46,257 bases of DNA from Bacteroidaceae bacterium. GTDB taxonomy: Bacteria > Bacteroidota > Bacteroidia > Bacteroidales > Bacteroidaceae. Below the pieces are notes generated by a model. That model saw only the letters and a list, made by a program, of their open reading frames with translations, had not been told where the DNA came from and ran no database searches. The stretch is from the NCBI GenBank assembly GCA_017471185.1, contig JAFUVZ010000019.1, forward strand, positions 1-46,257, read 5' to 3'. Both the position numbers and the translations under genes were made by a program. Positions 35,152 to 43,925 of this stretch are shown here, one piece after another; within the stretch, counting starts at the first letter, position 1; the number at the start of each line of letters is the position of its first letter.

Positions 35152-36489
35152 ATGGAGACGTTTTTGATAAAGGCCGTCCAGCTGATGTTGAGCCTTTCGC
35201 TGCTGGTAGTGATCCATGAGGGCGGCCATTTTTTGTTCGCGAAGTTATTCAAGACAAGGGTAGAGAAGTTCTGTCTGTTCTTTGACCCTTGGTTCACCCT
35301 GTTTAAGTTCAAGCCGAAGAACAGCGAGACGGAATATGGCTTAGGCTGGCTGCCATTGGGTGGCTATGTCAAGATAGCTGGCATGATTGACGAGTCGATG
35401 GACCTGGAGCAAATGAAACAACCTGCTCAGCCTTGGGAGTTCCGCTCCAAACCGGCTTGGCAGCGTCTGCTGATCATGGTTGGAGGTGTGCTGTTCAATT
35501 TCCTGCTGGCACTGTTTATCTACTCTATGATTCTTTTCGCTTGGGGCGATTCGTATATTCCAGTACAGCAGGCACCTTTGGGTATGCAGTTCAATGAAAC
35601 GGCCCACAATGCCGGATTCCAGGATGGCGACGTACTGATTTCCGCAGATGGCAAACCGCTGGAACGCATGGGTACCGACCTGCTGATGAGCGTGGTAGAT
35701 GCGCGTCAGGTGACGGTGTTACGTGATGGCAAGGAGGCCTCAGTATATATTCCAGAAGACATGATCAACCGCCTGATGGAGGATAGCGTGACTTTCACGG
35801 CTTTCCGAATGCCATTCGTGGCCGACAGTCTGGTGGCTGGCTCTCCGGCAATGCAGGCAGGTATGCAGCCTGGCGACAGCATCATTGCCTTGAACGGTCA
35901 GGGCAGACTCTCATACGACTCTTTCATGGCTGAAATGGAGAAACGCAGGAACGCCAAGAGCGATGATCATGACATCACGCTGACTATCATGCGGAAAGGT
36001 GTTCCTCAAGAGTTGAAGATCACTACTGACGAAGATTTCAAGATGGGTGTTTATCCCGTGACTACCACTTCTCTTCTGTTGCCTGTCGTGGAGACCAAGT
36101 ATGGCTTCTTTGCTTCGTTCCCTGCCGGCATCTCGCTGGGTGTGAACACCTTGAAGGGATATGTGCATCAGATGAAGTATGTTTTCTCTAAGGAAGGAGC
36201 CAAGCAGTTGGGTGGCTTCGGCACCATCGGCAGCATCTTCCCAGCTTCATGGGACTGGCATCAGTTCTGGTACATGACAGCTTTCCTGAGCATTATCCTC
36301 GCATTCATGAACATACTCCCTATCCCTGCGCTGGATGGCGGACACGTGCTGTTCCTGCTCTACGAGATCATCGCACGACGCAAGCCGAGCGATAAGTTCA
36401 TGGAGCGTGCGGAGATCGTGGGTATGGTTATCCTGTTCGGACTGCTGATCTGGGCTAATTTGAATGACGTGATTCGATTCCTGTTTTAA
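35152..36489 (+). CDS. rseP: RseP-type site-2 intramembrane metalloprotease
   Basis: This 445-residue membrane protease has the zinc motif HEGGH (His 22, Glu 23, His 26) in the first membrane helix and the second ligand region NILPIPALDGGHVLF. Two PDZ-like periplasmic regions lie between (about 160-310; AGFQDGDVLISADGKPL and AGMQPGDSIIALNG). RseP cuts anti-sigma factors and clears signal peptides; in Bacteroidota the natural substrates are mostly anti-sigma factors of ECF systems. It has its own promoter, and a regulator gene follows after eight bases. Confidence 0.95.
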   Translation: METFLIKAVQLMLSLSLLVVIHEGGHFLFAKLFKTRVEKFCLFFDPWFTLFKFKPKNSETEYGLGWLPLGGYVKIAGMIDESMDLEQMKQPAQPWEFRSKPAWQRLLIMVGGVLFNFLLALFIYSMILFAWGDSYIPVQQAPLGMQFNETAHNAGFQDGDVLISADGKPLERMGTDLLMSVVDARQVTVLRDGKEASVYIPEDMINRLMEDSVTFTAFRMPFVADSLVAGSPAMQAGMQPGDSIIALNGQGRLSYDSFMAEMEKRRNAKSDDHDITLTIMRKGVPQELKITTDEDFKMGVYPVTTTSLLLPVVETKYGFFASFPAGISLGVNTLKGYVHQMKYVFSKEGAKQLGGFGTIGSIFPASWDWHQFWYMTAFLSIILAFMNILPIPALDGGHVLFLLYEIIARRKPSDKFMERAEIVGMVILFGLLIWANLNDVIRFLF

Positions 36490-36497
36490 CTTGAAGA

Positions 36498-38111
36498 TTG
36501 AAGATCAGGAGGATTATATTAGGAGTAATGATGCTGATGTCTTTGCCATCATTCGGAAAGGACACACTGAAGGCATTGTATGATTCACTGGACTACTCGG
36601 TGGCTCATAAGGACTTATATACGCAAGAGAAAATCAGGCGGATAGACGATATCAAGAGTGCCCTGTCCTATCCTAACCTCAATGATGTCAATAAGTATGT
36701 GGTTTATAACCAGCTGTATAACGAGTACTGGAAGTTTGACCTTGACTCGGCTATTCATTATGCCAGGCTGGAAATAGAGGCGGCCACTCGCATGGACGAC
36801 GAATACCGTCAGATACAGGCTGAAATGCAGTTGGCCGTGTCTTATGCCATGCATGGCATGTATCTGCAGGCGGAACAGATCTTGAACAAGCATAATGCCA
36901 GTACGTTGCCCAAGGAGTTGAGGGCTGAATACTACAACGCCAACATCCAGTTCATGCAGTATTACCTCTATACTTCTGACAATATAGAGGACCAGCGGAA
37001 ACAGAGCAATTACCGAGACTCTCTATATGCCACCCAGGACCGGTCGTCTATCGATTACAGGAACAGTCTGGTTGACCGTATGCCTGAAAACGAGCGACTG
37101 GCAGGATATACGCGCCTGCTGGAACAGGTGGAGATGAATTCACCCATGTACGCACGCATCGCCCATAGTATCGGTACAATCCATGCGGCAAACGGCAACC
37201 GCGACGAGGCGAAGAAGTTCTTAATACGCTCGGCATTGGCTGACTTATATAATGTGACGCGTGAAAACCAGTCTATCTATGAACTGGCCATCCTTTCATA
37301 CCAAGATGGTGACCTTACCAGGGCGTACCGTTACGCTCAGTCGTCATTTGAAGACGCCATTACTGCGGGCATCCAGTTCCGTGTGGCGCAGGTGTCTGGG
37401 TTCTACTCCATCATCACCGACGTCTATCAGCGTCGCGAAGCCGACAATAAGCAGTCTCTCATCAACATCATCGTACTCAGCGGCATCTTGCTGGCTTGCC
37501 TCATAGTGGCGGTGGTATTTATCTTCCAGCAGCTGAAGAAGATCATGCGCATCCGTAAGGATTTGGCTGACAGCAATGAAGAACTGCATCGTCTGAATGA
37601 AGCGCTGAACGATATGAATACTCAGCTCCACAGCAGCAACTCCCTCTTACAGGAGAACAATGCCATCAAAGAGCAGTATATCGGACAGTTCTTCAACATC
37701 TGCTCAGGTTATATCGACAAAATCGGCGACTTCCAGAACGGGCTTTACCGTCTGGCAGTGAACAAGCGTTATGACGAACTGGTCAAGAAGCTGCGTTCCA
37801 CCACGCTGATTGACTCAGAGTCGGAAGCGCTTTACCAACACTTCGATACCATCTTCCTCAACCTCTATCCTACCTTCGTGGCAGACCTTAACTCACTGCT
37901 GAAGCCGGATGAGCAGATCGTGCTCAAACAAGATACGCTGCTGAACAAAGAGCTGCGAATCTACGCCCTTCTGCGACTGGGTATCACTGACAGCGAGAAG
38001 ATAGCCAATTTCCTCAGATGCTCTACCAGCACCATCTACAACTACCGTACGAAGATGCGTAACCGTGCCATCGACAAAGTGCATTTTGAAGACAAATTTA
38101 TCAATAATTAG
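36498..38111 (+). CDS. DUF6377 TPR-transmembrane-HTH regulator
   Basis: 537 residues. A signal-like N-terminus precedes TPR-like helices (for example IAHSIGTIHAANGNRDEAKK and AILSYQDGDLTRAYRYAQSS). One membrane helix lies near 330 (INIIVLSGILLACLIVAVVF), then a coiled coil and the DUF6377 region with a closing HTH (GITDSEKIANFLRCSTSTIY). The only start giving a positively charged signal sequence is TTG at 36498 (KIRRIILGVMMLM). An ATG at 36528 has AGGAG two bases upstream but would leave almost no signal. It starts eight bases after rseP, so it is co-transcribed and may sense envelope state or glycans. Confidence 0.85.
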   Translation: MKIRRIILGVMMLMSLPSFGKDTLKALYDSLDYSVAHKDLYTQEKIRRIDDIKSALSYPNLNDVNKYVVYNQLYNEYWKFDLDSAIHYARLEIEAATRMDDEYRQIQAEMQLAVSYAMHGMYLQAEQILNKHNASTLPKELRAEYYNANIQFMQYYLYTSDNIEDQRKQSNYRDSLYATQDRSSIDYRNSLVDRMPENERLAGYTRLLEQVEMNSPMYARIAHSIGTIHAANGNRDEAKKFLIRSALADLYNVTRENQSIYELAILSYQDGDLTRAYRYAQSSFEDAITAGIQFRVAQVSGFYSIITDVYQRREADNKQSLINIIVLSGILLACLIVAVVFIFQQLKKIMRIRKDLADSNEELHRLNEALNDMNTQLHSSNSLLQENNAIKEQYIGQFFNICSGYIDKIGDFQNGLYRLAVNKRYDELVKKLRSTTLIDSESEALYQHFDTIFLNLYPTFVADLNSLLKPDEQIVLKQDTLLNKELRIYALLRLGITDSEKIANFLRCSTSTIYNYRTKMRNRAIDKVHFEDKFINN

Positions 38112-38119
38112 TCGGAGAA

Positions 38120-38210
38120 AGCTTTCTAAACAATCTACATTTTATCTCACTTCCATTTTAGTCAAATTCTTGATATCAAATAATATAGCTTTTTAAACAA
38201 TCTACATTTT
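38120..38210 (+). repeat. Pair of 24-base direct repeats upstream of the Gfo/Idh operon
   Basis: Bases 38120-38143 and 38187-38210 are identical at 23 of 24 positions (AGCTTTyTAAACAATCTACA then TTTT). They start 67 bases apart in the 209-base gap between the DUF6377 gene and the first Gfo/Idh gene, upstream of its -7 box. They look like paired regulator sites. Confidence 0.65.
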
Positions 38211-38244
38211 TATATTGATAAATCGTGCGTATCTATAACTTCGC

Positions 38245-38252
38245 TAATTTTG
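38245..38252 (+). promoter_or_regulatory. -7 box of the Gfo/Idh-DUF1080 operon
   Basis: TAATTTTG matches TAnnTTTG. The leader to the ATG at 38321 is about 62 bases. There is no TTTG at the -33 position, which fits activator-dependent expression from the upstream repeats (inference). Confidence 0.5.
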
Positions 38253-38320
38253 CTTACGGAAATTTGGTGCAAAGCCATTTTCCAAGGAAATTGATTATTC
38301 ATTAAAACCTTAATAAAAGA

Positions 38321-39406
38321 ATGGAGAATACCATGATTAAAGTTGGCCTGATTGGCTTTGGCAGAATGGGCCGCTTTTATTTACACGAATTTCAGAGAAA
38401 CAAGAATTGGCAAGTAACTTATATTTGCGATCCATACGATAAAGCGCAGGAAATGGCGAGGGACTACTGTCCTACCGCCAAGGTGACGGGCAATGAAGAC
38501 GATGTGTTCAACGACCCAGAAGTGGATGTAGTGGCACTCTGCGCCCTCGCTGACTCCAGAAAAGACCAGATCCTGAAAGCGCTGGCACACGGTAAGCACA
38601 TCATCTCAGAGAAGCCTATCGCCATGAAACCTGAAGACGAGTGGGAACTTGTGAAGGCTGTAGGCGAAAGCGACCGTCTGGCTACCGTGAACCTCTACCT
38701 GCGCAGTTCCTGGTATCACCATCAGTTGAAACAGTTTATTGATGAAGGCGAGTTAGGTGAACTGGCCATCATCCGCATCTGCCACATGACTCCAGGCCTG
38801 GCTCCCGGTGAAGGTCATGAGGCTGAAGGTCCTTCTTTCCACGACTGCGGCATGCACTACTGTGACATCACCCGCTGGTATGCGCAGAGCGAGTTCAAGA
38901 CCATGCACTCACAGGCACTGCGTATGTGGAACTATAAGGATCCATGGTGGCTGCAGGCACATGGTACCTTCGACAACGGCATCGTTTATGACATCACCCA
39001 GGGCTTCGTCTATGGTCAGATGTCAAAAGACCAGACGCACAATTCTTATATCGACCTGATCGGTACACACGGCATCGCACGCATGACGCACGATTTCAAG
39101 ACCGCTACCGTGGAGCTGCGAGGCATCACCAAGACCGTGACCATCAACAAGCCTTACGGCGGCAAGAATATCGACGTGATGATAGAGAAGTTCGCTCAGA
39201 GCATCCGCAACGGCAAGCTTGACATGACGCTTCCGTCATTGCGCGACTCAGCCATCGCTTCCCAGTTCGCATGGGACTGTCTGGCAGACTCACGCACGCA
39301 CGACCTGCCAGCCATCGGCGATTTGGAGACTTTGGAGCAGATACGCTACCGCAGGGCTCACATGACCAACGGCTACGGTCTGCTGCACCAGACTATCGGC
39401 AAATAA
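38321..39406 (+). CDS. Gfo/Idh/MocA family oxidoreductase, cytoplasmic
   Basis: This 361-residue NAD(P)-dependent oxidoreductase has the Rossmann motif KVGLIGFGRMGRFYL at the N-terminus, then HIISEKPIAMKPEDE with the family EKP lysine. A C-terminal alpha/beta substrate domain carries PSFHDCGMHYCDITRWY, where His and Asp probably contact the sugar. No signal peptide is present. Members act on sugars, inositols and 3-keto sugars. It is 40 bases upstream of a Tat-exported member of the same family, with DUF1080 next, which suggests steps of a 3-keto-glycoside pathway on either side of the inner membrane. Confidence 0.9.
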   Translation: MENTMIKVGLIGFGRMGRFYLHEFQRNKNWQVTYICDPYDKAQEMARDYCPTAKVTGNEDDVFNDPEVDVVALCALADSRKDQILKALAHGKHIISEKPIAMKPEDEWELVKAVGESDRLATVNLYLRSSWYHHQLKQFIDEGELGELAIIRICHMTPGLAPGEGHEAEGPSFHDCGMHYCDITRWYAQSEFKTMHSQALRMWNYKDPWWLQAHGTFDNGIVYDITQGFVYGQMSKDQTHNSYIDLIGTHGIARMTHDFKTATVELRGITKTVTINKPYGGKNIDVMIEKFAQSIRNGKLDMTLPSLRDSAIASQFAWDCLADSRTHDLPAIGDLETLEQIRYRRAHMTNGYGLLHQTIGK

Positions 39407-39446
39407 ACAGCGCATTTCATTTTTTATTAACCAAATATCATTGGAT

Positions 39447-40916
39447 ATGTCAAATTTATCAAGAAGAAGTTTCCTGAAGACCGGAGCAGCTGCTCTGGCA
39501 GGATTCACTATCGCACCTAATATCATATTAGGTAAGAGCAACGGACACGTACCACCAACCGACAAGCTGAATATCGCTGCCGTAGGTGTGGGTGGCCGCG
39601 GAGCCAGCGTTCTGAGAGGCATGGAAGCAGAAAACATCGTGGCTATCGCTGATGTTGACTGGGGCTATGCAAAACCTGTTCTGGACAGATACCCAAACGC
39701 TAAGCGTTACAAGGACTATCGCAAGATGTACAGCGAGATGGGCAACAGCATTGATGCCGTTATGGTGGCTACCGCTGACCATACTCACGCTATCATCGCT
39801 GCAGAGGCTATCACCATGGGCAAGCACGTTTATGTGGAGAAACCTCTGACTCACTCTATCTACGAAGCCCGCCTGCTGAAGAAGCTGGCTGAAAAATATA
39901 ACGTGGCTACCCAGATGGGTAACCAGGGTTCTTCCGGCGAAGGCACCCGCAAGGTCATCCAGTGGGTACAGAACGGTGAGATCGGTACAGTCACCAAGGT
40001 GGAGGCAAGTACCAACCGTCCTATCTGGCCACAGGGACTGAACCGCCCTACCAAGGTTGACAAGGTGCCTAAGACACTGGACTGGAACCTGTTCCTCGGC
40101 CCGGCTAAGTTCCGCGACTTCAACTCAGTTTATCATCCATGGAACTGGCGCGGATGGTGGGACTTCGGTACCGGTGCGTTAGGTGATATGGCTTGCCACA
40201 TCCTGCATGGCGTATATGAGGCTCTGCAGCTGGGTTACCCCACTCAGATACAGGGCAGCTCTACAGCGTTGCTGACCGACTGCGCTCCTTCTGCTCAGTC
40301 GATCCGCATGGTATTCCCCGCACGTCCTAACCTGCCTAAGCAGGCTATGCCTCAGGTAGAGGTTACCTGGTATGACGGAGGCTTGAAGCCTATGCGTCCG
40401 GAAGGCATGCCTAAGGGCAAGGAACTGGAAGTTGCCGGTGGCTGCACCATTCTGCACGGTACGAAAGACACCTTGATTTACGGTTGCTATGGCCGCGATC
40501 CTTGGCTGCTGTCTGGCCGCGTTCCTACTTACACTCCGGGCAACCATGAGACTACCGAGAGCGAACACCAGACTGACTGGATCCGTGCTTGTAAGGAGAA
40601 TGCCGCAAGCCGTATGAAGAGCTGGTCTGACTTCTCCCGTTCAGCTGGTCTGACTGAGATGGTTGACATCGGCGTATTGGCTACCCGTCTGCAGGGTCTG
40701 AACCAGGTACTGGATTGGGATGGCGAGAACATGAAGCTCACCAACATTGACCCGAACGCTACCGTGCGCATCATGAAGGCAAGCAACTTCAGCGTAAAGG
40801 ATGGTCACCCAACCTTCAACAACGAGTATGCTGACCCTGTGAATGCCCTGGAGTTCGCCAACGAGCTGATCAAGCACACTTATCAGAACGGCTACAAGTT
40901 GCCTGATATGCCTTGA
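39447..40916 (+). CDS. Gfo/Idh/MocA oxidoreductase with Tat signal, periplasmic
   Basis: 489 residues. The twin-arginine signal SRRSFLKTGAAALAGFTIAP indicates export of a folded, cofactor-bearing enzyme. The Rossmann segment KLNIAAVGVGGRGASVL follows, then HVYVEKPLTH (catalytic Lys region) and GTGALGDMACHILHGVY in the substrate domain. The frame opens at a TTG at 39441, but the ATG at 39447 is preferred. This secreted subgroup is common in Bacteroidota beside DUF1080 hydrolases and sugar isomerases, where glycoside C3 oxidation is the proposed reaction. Confidence 0.9.
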   Translation: MSNLSRRSFLKTGAAALAGFTIAPNIILGKSNGHVPPTDKLNIAAVGVGGRGASVLRGMEAENIVAIADVDWGYAKPVLDRYPNAKRYKDYRKMYSEMGNSIDAVMVATADHTHAIIAAEAITMGKHVYVEKPLTHSIYEARLLKKLAEKYNVATQMGNQGSSGEGTRKVIQWVQNGEIGTVTKVEASTNRPIWPQGLNRPTKVDKVPKTLDWNLFLGPAKFRDFNSVYHPWNWRGWWDFGTGALGDMACHILHGVYEALQLGYPTQIQGSSTALLTDCAPSAQSIRMVFPARPNLPKQAMPQVEVTWYDGGLKPMRPEGMPKGKELEVAGGCTILHGTKDTLIYGCYGRDPWLLSGRVPTYTPGNHETTESEHQTDWIRACKENAASRMKSWSDFSRSAGLTEMVDIGVLATRLQGLNQVLDWDGENMKLTNIDPNATVRIMKASNFSVKDGHPTFNNEYADPVNALEFANELIKHTYQNGYKLPDMP

Positions 40917-40985
40917 ACATTGAAGAATGAACAATGAAGAATAAAGTGAAACAATAACAATTTAATAAAGCTAAAGTTTAAAGAA

Positions 40986-41855
40986 ATGAAAAAGAGTTTA
41001 TTTACAGTTGCAGGCTGCATGGTAATGGCAGCTGCATTCACCGCTTGCGGTGGCCAGCAGAAAAAGGCAGACGATGGCGCTGCTGCTGCTACTTCAACGA
41101 CAACTATCAACGTGTCAACTACTCCTAACGGCGCTGAGACTCAGGCTCTGGAGCTGCCGGTTGACGCTGACGGCTACATCACTATCTTCGACGGCAAGAC
41201 TTTCAACGGCTGGCGTGGTTACGGTAAGGATCAGGTTCCTGCTCGCTGGACCATCGAGGATGGCTGCATCAAGTTCAACGGTACAGGCACTGGCGAGGGC
41301 CAGACAACCGGTGGCGGTGACTTGATCTTCGCTCACAAGTTCAAGAATTTCGAACTCGCTTTCGAGTACAAGATTTCTAAGGGCGGTAACTCTGGTATCT
41401 TCGTACTGGCACAGGAAGTTCCAGTAGAGGGCAAGCCAGGTGAGTTCGAGCCTATCTACATCTCTGCTCCTGAGTATCAGGTGCTCGACAACCAGAACCA
41501 CCCGGACGCTAAGATGGGTAAGGATGGCAACCGTCAGGCAGCCTCTCTGTATGACATGATTCCTGCTAAGCCTCAGAACGCTAAGCCTGCTGGCGAGTGG
41601 AACACCGGTTCTATCATGGTATTCAAGGGCACAGTGCTGCATCAGCAGAACGGCGAGAACGTGGTTGAGTATCACTTGTGGACTCCACGTTGGACTGAGA
41701 TGCTGCAGGCAAGTAAGTTCAGCGAAGAGGCATGGCCTCTGGCATTCAGCCTGCTGAACAACCTGGGTGGCGACAACCACGAAGGCTTCATCGGATTCCA
41801 GGATCACGGTGATGACGTATGGTTCCGCAACATCCGCGTGAAGGTAATGGACTAA
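40986..41855 (+). CDS. DUF1080 lipoprotein, probable 3-keto-glycoside hydrolase
   Basis: This 289-residue lipoprotein has signal ending FTAC (Cys 20) and an Ala/Thr linker to about 50. One DUF1080 (3-keto-disaccharide hydrolase) jellyroll domain follows, with the typical FDGKTFNGWRGYG, FKNFELAFEYKISKGGNSGI, EYQVLDNQNHPDA and HGDDVWFRNIRVKVMD ends. The family cleaves 3-keto-glycosides made by Gfo/Idh-type dehydrogenases, as described for Bacteroides gene sets. Here it directly follows two such dehydrogenases by 69 bases, so it probably removes the sugar from an oxidised glycoside in the periplasm or at the outer membrane. Confidence 0.9.
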   Translation: MKKSLFTVAGCMVMAAAFTACGGQQKKADDGAAAATSTTTINVSTTPNGAETQALELPVDADGYITIFDGKTFNGWRGYGKDQVPARWTIEDGCIKFNGTGTGEGQTTGGGDLIFAHKFKNFELAFEYKISKGGNSGIFVLAQEVPVEGKPGEFEPIYISAPEYQVLDNQNHPDAKMGKDGNRQAASLYDMIPAKPQNAKPAGEWNTGSIMVFKGTVLHQQNGENVVEYHLWTPRWTEMLQASKFSEEAWPLAFSLLNNLGGDNHEGFIGFQDHGDDVWFRNIRVKVMD

Positions 41856-41886
41856 TCCCTAACCGTTCTCGTCAGAGTAAAAGTAA

Positions 41887-41932
41887 AGACGGGGTACGCC
41901 TTGGAGACAAGGCACGCCCCGTCTCTATTTTA
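41887..41932 (+). terminator. Terminator after the DUF1080 gene
   Basis: AGACGGGG (41887-41894) pairs with CCCCGTCT (41917-41924), with a further GCCTT/AAGGC inner stem and a GGAGAC loop. It is followed by CTATTTTATA. It ends the Gfo/Idh-DUF1080 transcript. Confidence 0.85.
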
Positions 41933-41942
41933 TAGCCATCAT

Positions 41943-41961
41943 GAGACGGAGTACCCGTCTC
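41943..41961 (+). other. Second hairpin with a sequence like the terminator, before the HAD gene
   Basis: GAGACGG (41943-41949) pairs with CCGTCTC (41955-41961) around a five-base loop. It repeats the AGACGG-GTAC words of the terminator just upstream but lacks a U-tract. It lies 18 bases before the HAD lipoprotein start and may be a partial duplication or a leader hairpin. Confidence 0.5.
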
Positions 41962-41979
41962 TAATAATATAAGAAACAG

Positions 41980-43056
41980 ATGAAGAAACTCTTATTCCCC
42001 TTAATGATTGTCCTCACTGGAGTCCTCTTCGGCTGCAGTAAGGATGACGGTCCTGCTCTCCCTCCCCCAGCATCGCAGGAGTATTTCACGCTGTGGAATC
42101 CTTGTGAGGCTTTAACCGCCTTGCAAGATTATGTAGAAGATGTGACAGACCCCAACTCCAGGAATTTCATCCCGGAAGAAGACAGAATTGCCACGTTCGA
42201 TATGGACGGCACTTTCGTTGGCGAGCTCTATCCATCATATTTTGAATACAATATGCTGGAGTACAGGGTGCTTGACGATGAAAGCTACAAGGATATCGCT
42301 CCTGAAGACGTGAGAGAGACGGCGCAGGAAATCAGAGACTTTGTAAGAGATGGCAAAGCCCTCCCCTCGCATTTCGACATGAAGCATGCCTATGCGGCAG
42401 CGAAAGCATATTCAGGCATGTCATTGGCTGAGTTCGACAGATATGTCAAGACGTATGCAGCCAAGCCAGCCAACGGATTCAGCGGAATGACCTACGGAGA
42501 AAGTTTCTATAAGCCTATGCTGGAAGTGTTTGGCTATCTTGAAGCAAACGGCTTCACCTATTATGTCGTTTCCGGCTCCGACAGGTTTATCTGCAGAGCG
42601 TTGGTAGAGTCTATCGGCATCAGTCCTAACCGCGTGATCGGCATGGATATAAAACTCCGTTCCAGCAGTCAAGGTAATGAGGAAGGCGTCAATTACACCA
42701 TGGGCAAGGAGGAATACCTCTTCCGTACAGATGAGCTCATCATCAAGAACCTGAAGACCAACAAGGTCTTGCAGATTACCCAAGAGATTGGCAAGGTTCC
42801 CGTCCTGTCATTTGGAAACAGCGGTGGCGACTGTGCCATGCATAACTTTTGCCTGAGCAATCCGACATACAAGTCAGCTGCCTTTATGCTGATTGCCGAC
42901 GACGAGGAAAGAGACCATGCCAATAGGGAAAAAGCCCTCTCACTGGGCGTTCAGTGGCGCGAATCCGGTTATCATGTCATTTCAATGAGAGACGATTTCA
43001 AGACCATTTACGGCGACGGTGTGGAGAAAACTGCGTTCATTTTTCGCGCCAATTGA
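41980..43056 (+). CDS. HAD-superfamily phosphatase, lipoprotein
   Basis: 358 residues with a lipoprotein signal ending LFGC (Cys 19). It has HAD motif I DMDGT (Asp 74, Asp 76), motif II VVSGSD, and motif IV as GNSGGDCAM. Both aspartates of motif I are present, so a phosphatase activity is plausible. The motif spacing and large cap region (about 90-185) resemble phosphoserine-phosphatase-like members. Anchoring outside the cytoplasm suggests scavenging of phosphate esters; the substrate is unknown. It lies between two terminators and appears monocistronic. Confidence 0.85.
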   Translation: MKKLLFPLMIVLTGVLFGCSKDDGPALPPPASQEYFTLWNPCEALTALQDYVEDVTDPNSRNFIPEEDRIATFDMDGTFVGELYPSYFEYNMLEYRVLDDESYKDIAPEDVRETAQEIRDFVRDGKALPSHFDMKHAYAAAKAYSGMSLAEFDRYVKTYAAKPANGFSGMTYGESFYKPMLEVFGYLEANGFTYYVVSGSDRFICRALVESIGISPNRVIGMDIKLRSSSQGNEEGVNYTMGKEEYLFRTDELIIKNLKTNKVLQITQEIGKVPVLSFGNSGGDCAMHNFCLSNPTYKSAAFMLIADDEERDHANREKALSLGVQWRESGYHVISMRDDFKTIYGDGVEKTAFIFRAN

Positions 43057-43087
43057 TTCTGAGAATGATATAAGAGGTTAGAAAAAC

Positions 43088-43121
43088 ACGGGAGGCACTT
43101 CACAGAGCCTCCCGTATTTTT
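43088..43121. terminator. Bidirectional terminator between convergent genes
   Basis: ACGGGAGGC (43088-43096) pairs perfectly with GCCTCCCGT (43107-43115). T-runs follow on both strands (ATTTTTG on plus, GTTTTTC on minus), fitting the convergent HAD and porin-like genes. Confidence 0.9.
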
Positions 43122-43180
43122 GATTGTTCTCTCGTCGAGATAATCAAGGCTAAATCAAATATGAAACTAATGCTTATGAA

Positions 43181-43894
43181 TCACGGTCTTAAAGTTAGTC
43201 CGAAAACTAAATAGGCCCGTTTGTCATAGGGGTTAGCGTTTATGCCGGCAAAAACAGGAATACCGAACTTGTCTGAGACGGTTATTTCCTTAACTGCCAA
43301 CAACGACAGGTTAGTAACGGCAAAACCATCAGTACCATAAAAGTCTGTCGCATAAGGTACGGCACCTATCATGGCATTCCACTGGATATCTCCTAAACTA
43401 AAAGGAACAGCCAATTCCACATAACTGCTGTACGCCCGCTTGCCACTATTGTTCAGTCCGTCATTACCTGCAAAATTGCTATACCACTGGATGCTTGCCA
43501 GTCCGAAATCATAACCGACATTAGCCTCAAACAAATGGTTAGTGCTATGCGTACTATACTTGAAATAATGGCTCTCAGGATCAGCGCCTACATTAAACCA
43601 ATAGTCAGTAATGCCGACATTGAAACCTCCTGCCGAATATGACACAGTCAAGTCAAGTTCGTTGGTATCAGATGAATCAACCAGGCCTATACTGCCCCAC
43701 GCAGATACGGACAGTCCTTTATAACTGATGCCCAAGGTGGGTTGCAGTGACGCATTACCTGCATCGAGGCCTCGCCAGATGTACTGACTCACAATGTCTG
43801 CGGAAATCTCTACAGATAAAACGTTATCCTGCGCCTTCATGGCTGATACGGAAAACACCGCTATCGCCATGAGGCATAATCTTTTTACCTTCAT
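43181..43894 (-). CDS. Outer-membrane barrel protein (TorF/Gcw_chp-like) in the ammonium operon
   Basis: 237 residues with a signal peptide (MKVKRLCLMAIAVFSVSAMKAQ). The N-terminal strand pattern VSQYIWRGLDAGNASLQPTL, then GLSVSAWGSIGL, resembles the TorF/Gcw_chp putative porin family. The rest reads as membrane beta strands and ends FGLTLRP. The frame opens at 43981, inside amtB, but the ATG at 43894 is the start that fits a signal peptide. It is 31 bases downstream of amtB, so it is expected to be made under the same nitrogen control and may let ammonium or another nitrogen compound cross the outer membrane. The family call is tentative. Confidence 0.72.
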   Translation of the reverse strand: MKVKRLCLMAIAVFSVSAMKAQDNVLSVEISADIVSQYIWRGLDAGNASLQPTLGISYKGLSVSAWGSIGLVDSSDTNELDLTVSYSAGGFNVGITDYWFNVGADPESHYFKYSTHSTNHLFEANVGYDFGLASIQWYSNFAGNDGLNNSGKRAYSSYVELAVPFSLGDIQWNAMIGAVPYATDFYGTDGFAVTNLSLLAVKEITVSDKFGIPVFAGINANPYDKRAYLVFGLTLRP

Positions 43895-43925
43895 AAACCA
43901 ATCTATATATAAATAATGTGGTTTG

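Noticed and set aside
36506-36511. AGGAGG as a Shine-Dalgarno site for the DUF6377 gene
   Set aside because: It lies 16 bases from the nearest downstream ATG and inside the likely coding sequence; this group rarely uses such sites.
41115-41807. 230-residue open frame antisense to the DUF1080 gene
   Set aside because: It lies wholly opposite a well-supported gene, has no recognisable domain and starts without a promoter. It is a shadow of codon bias.
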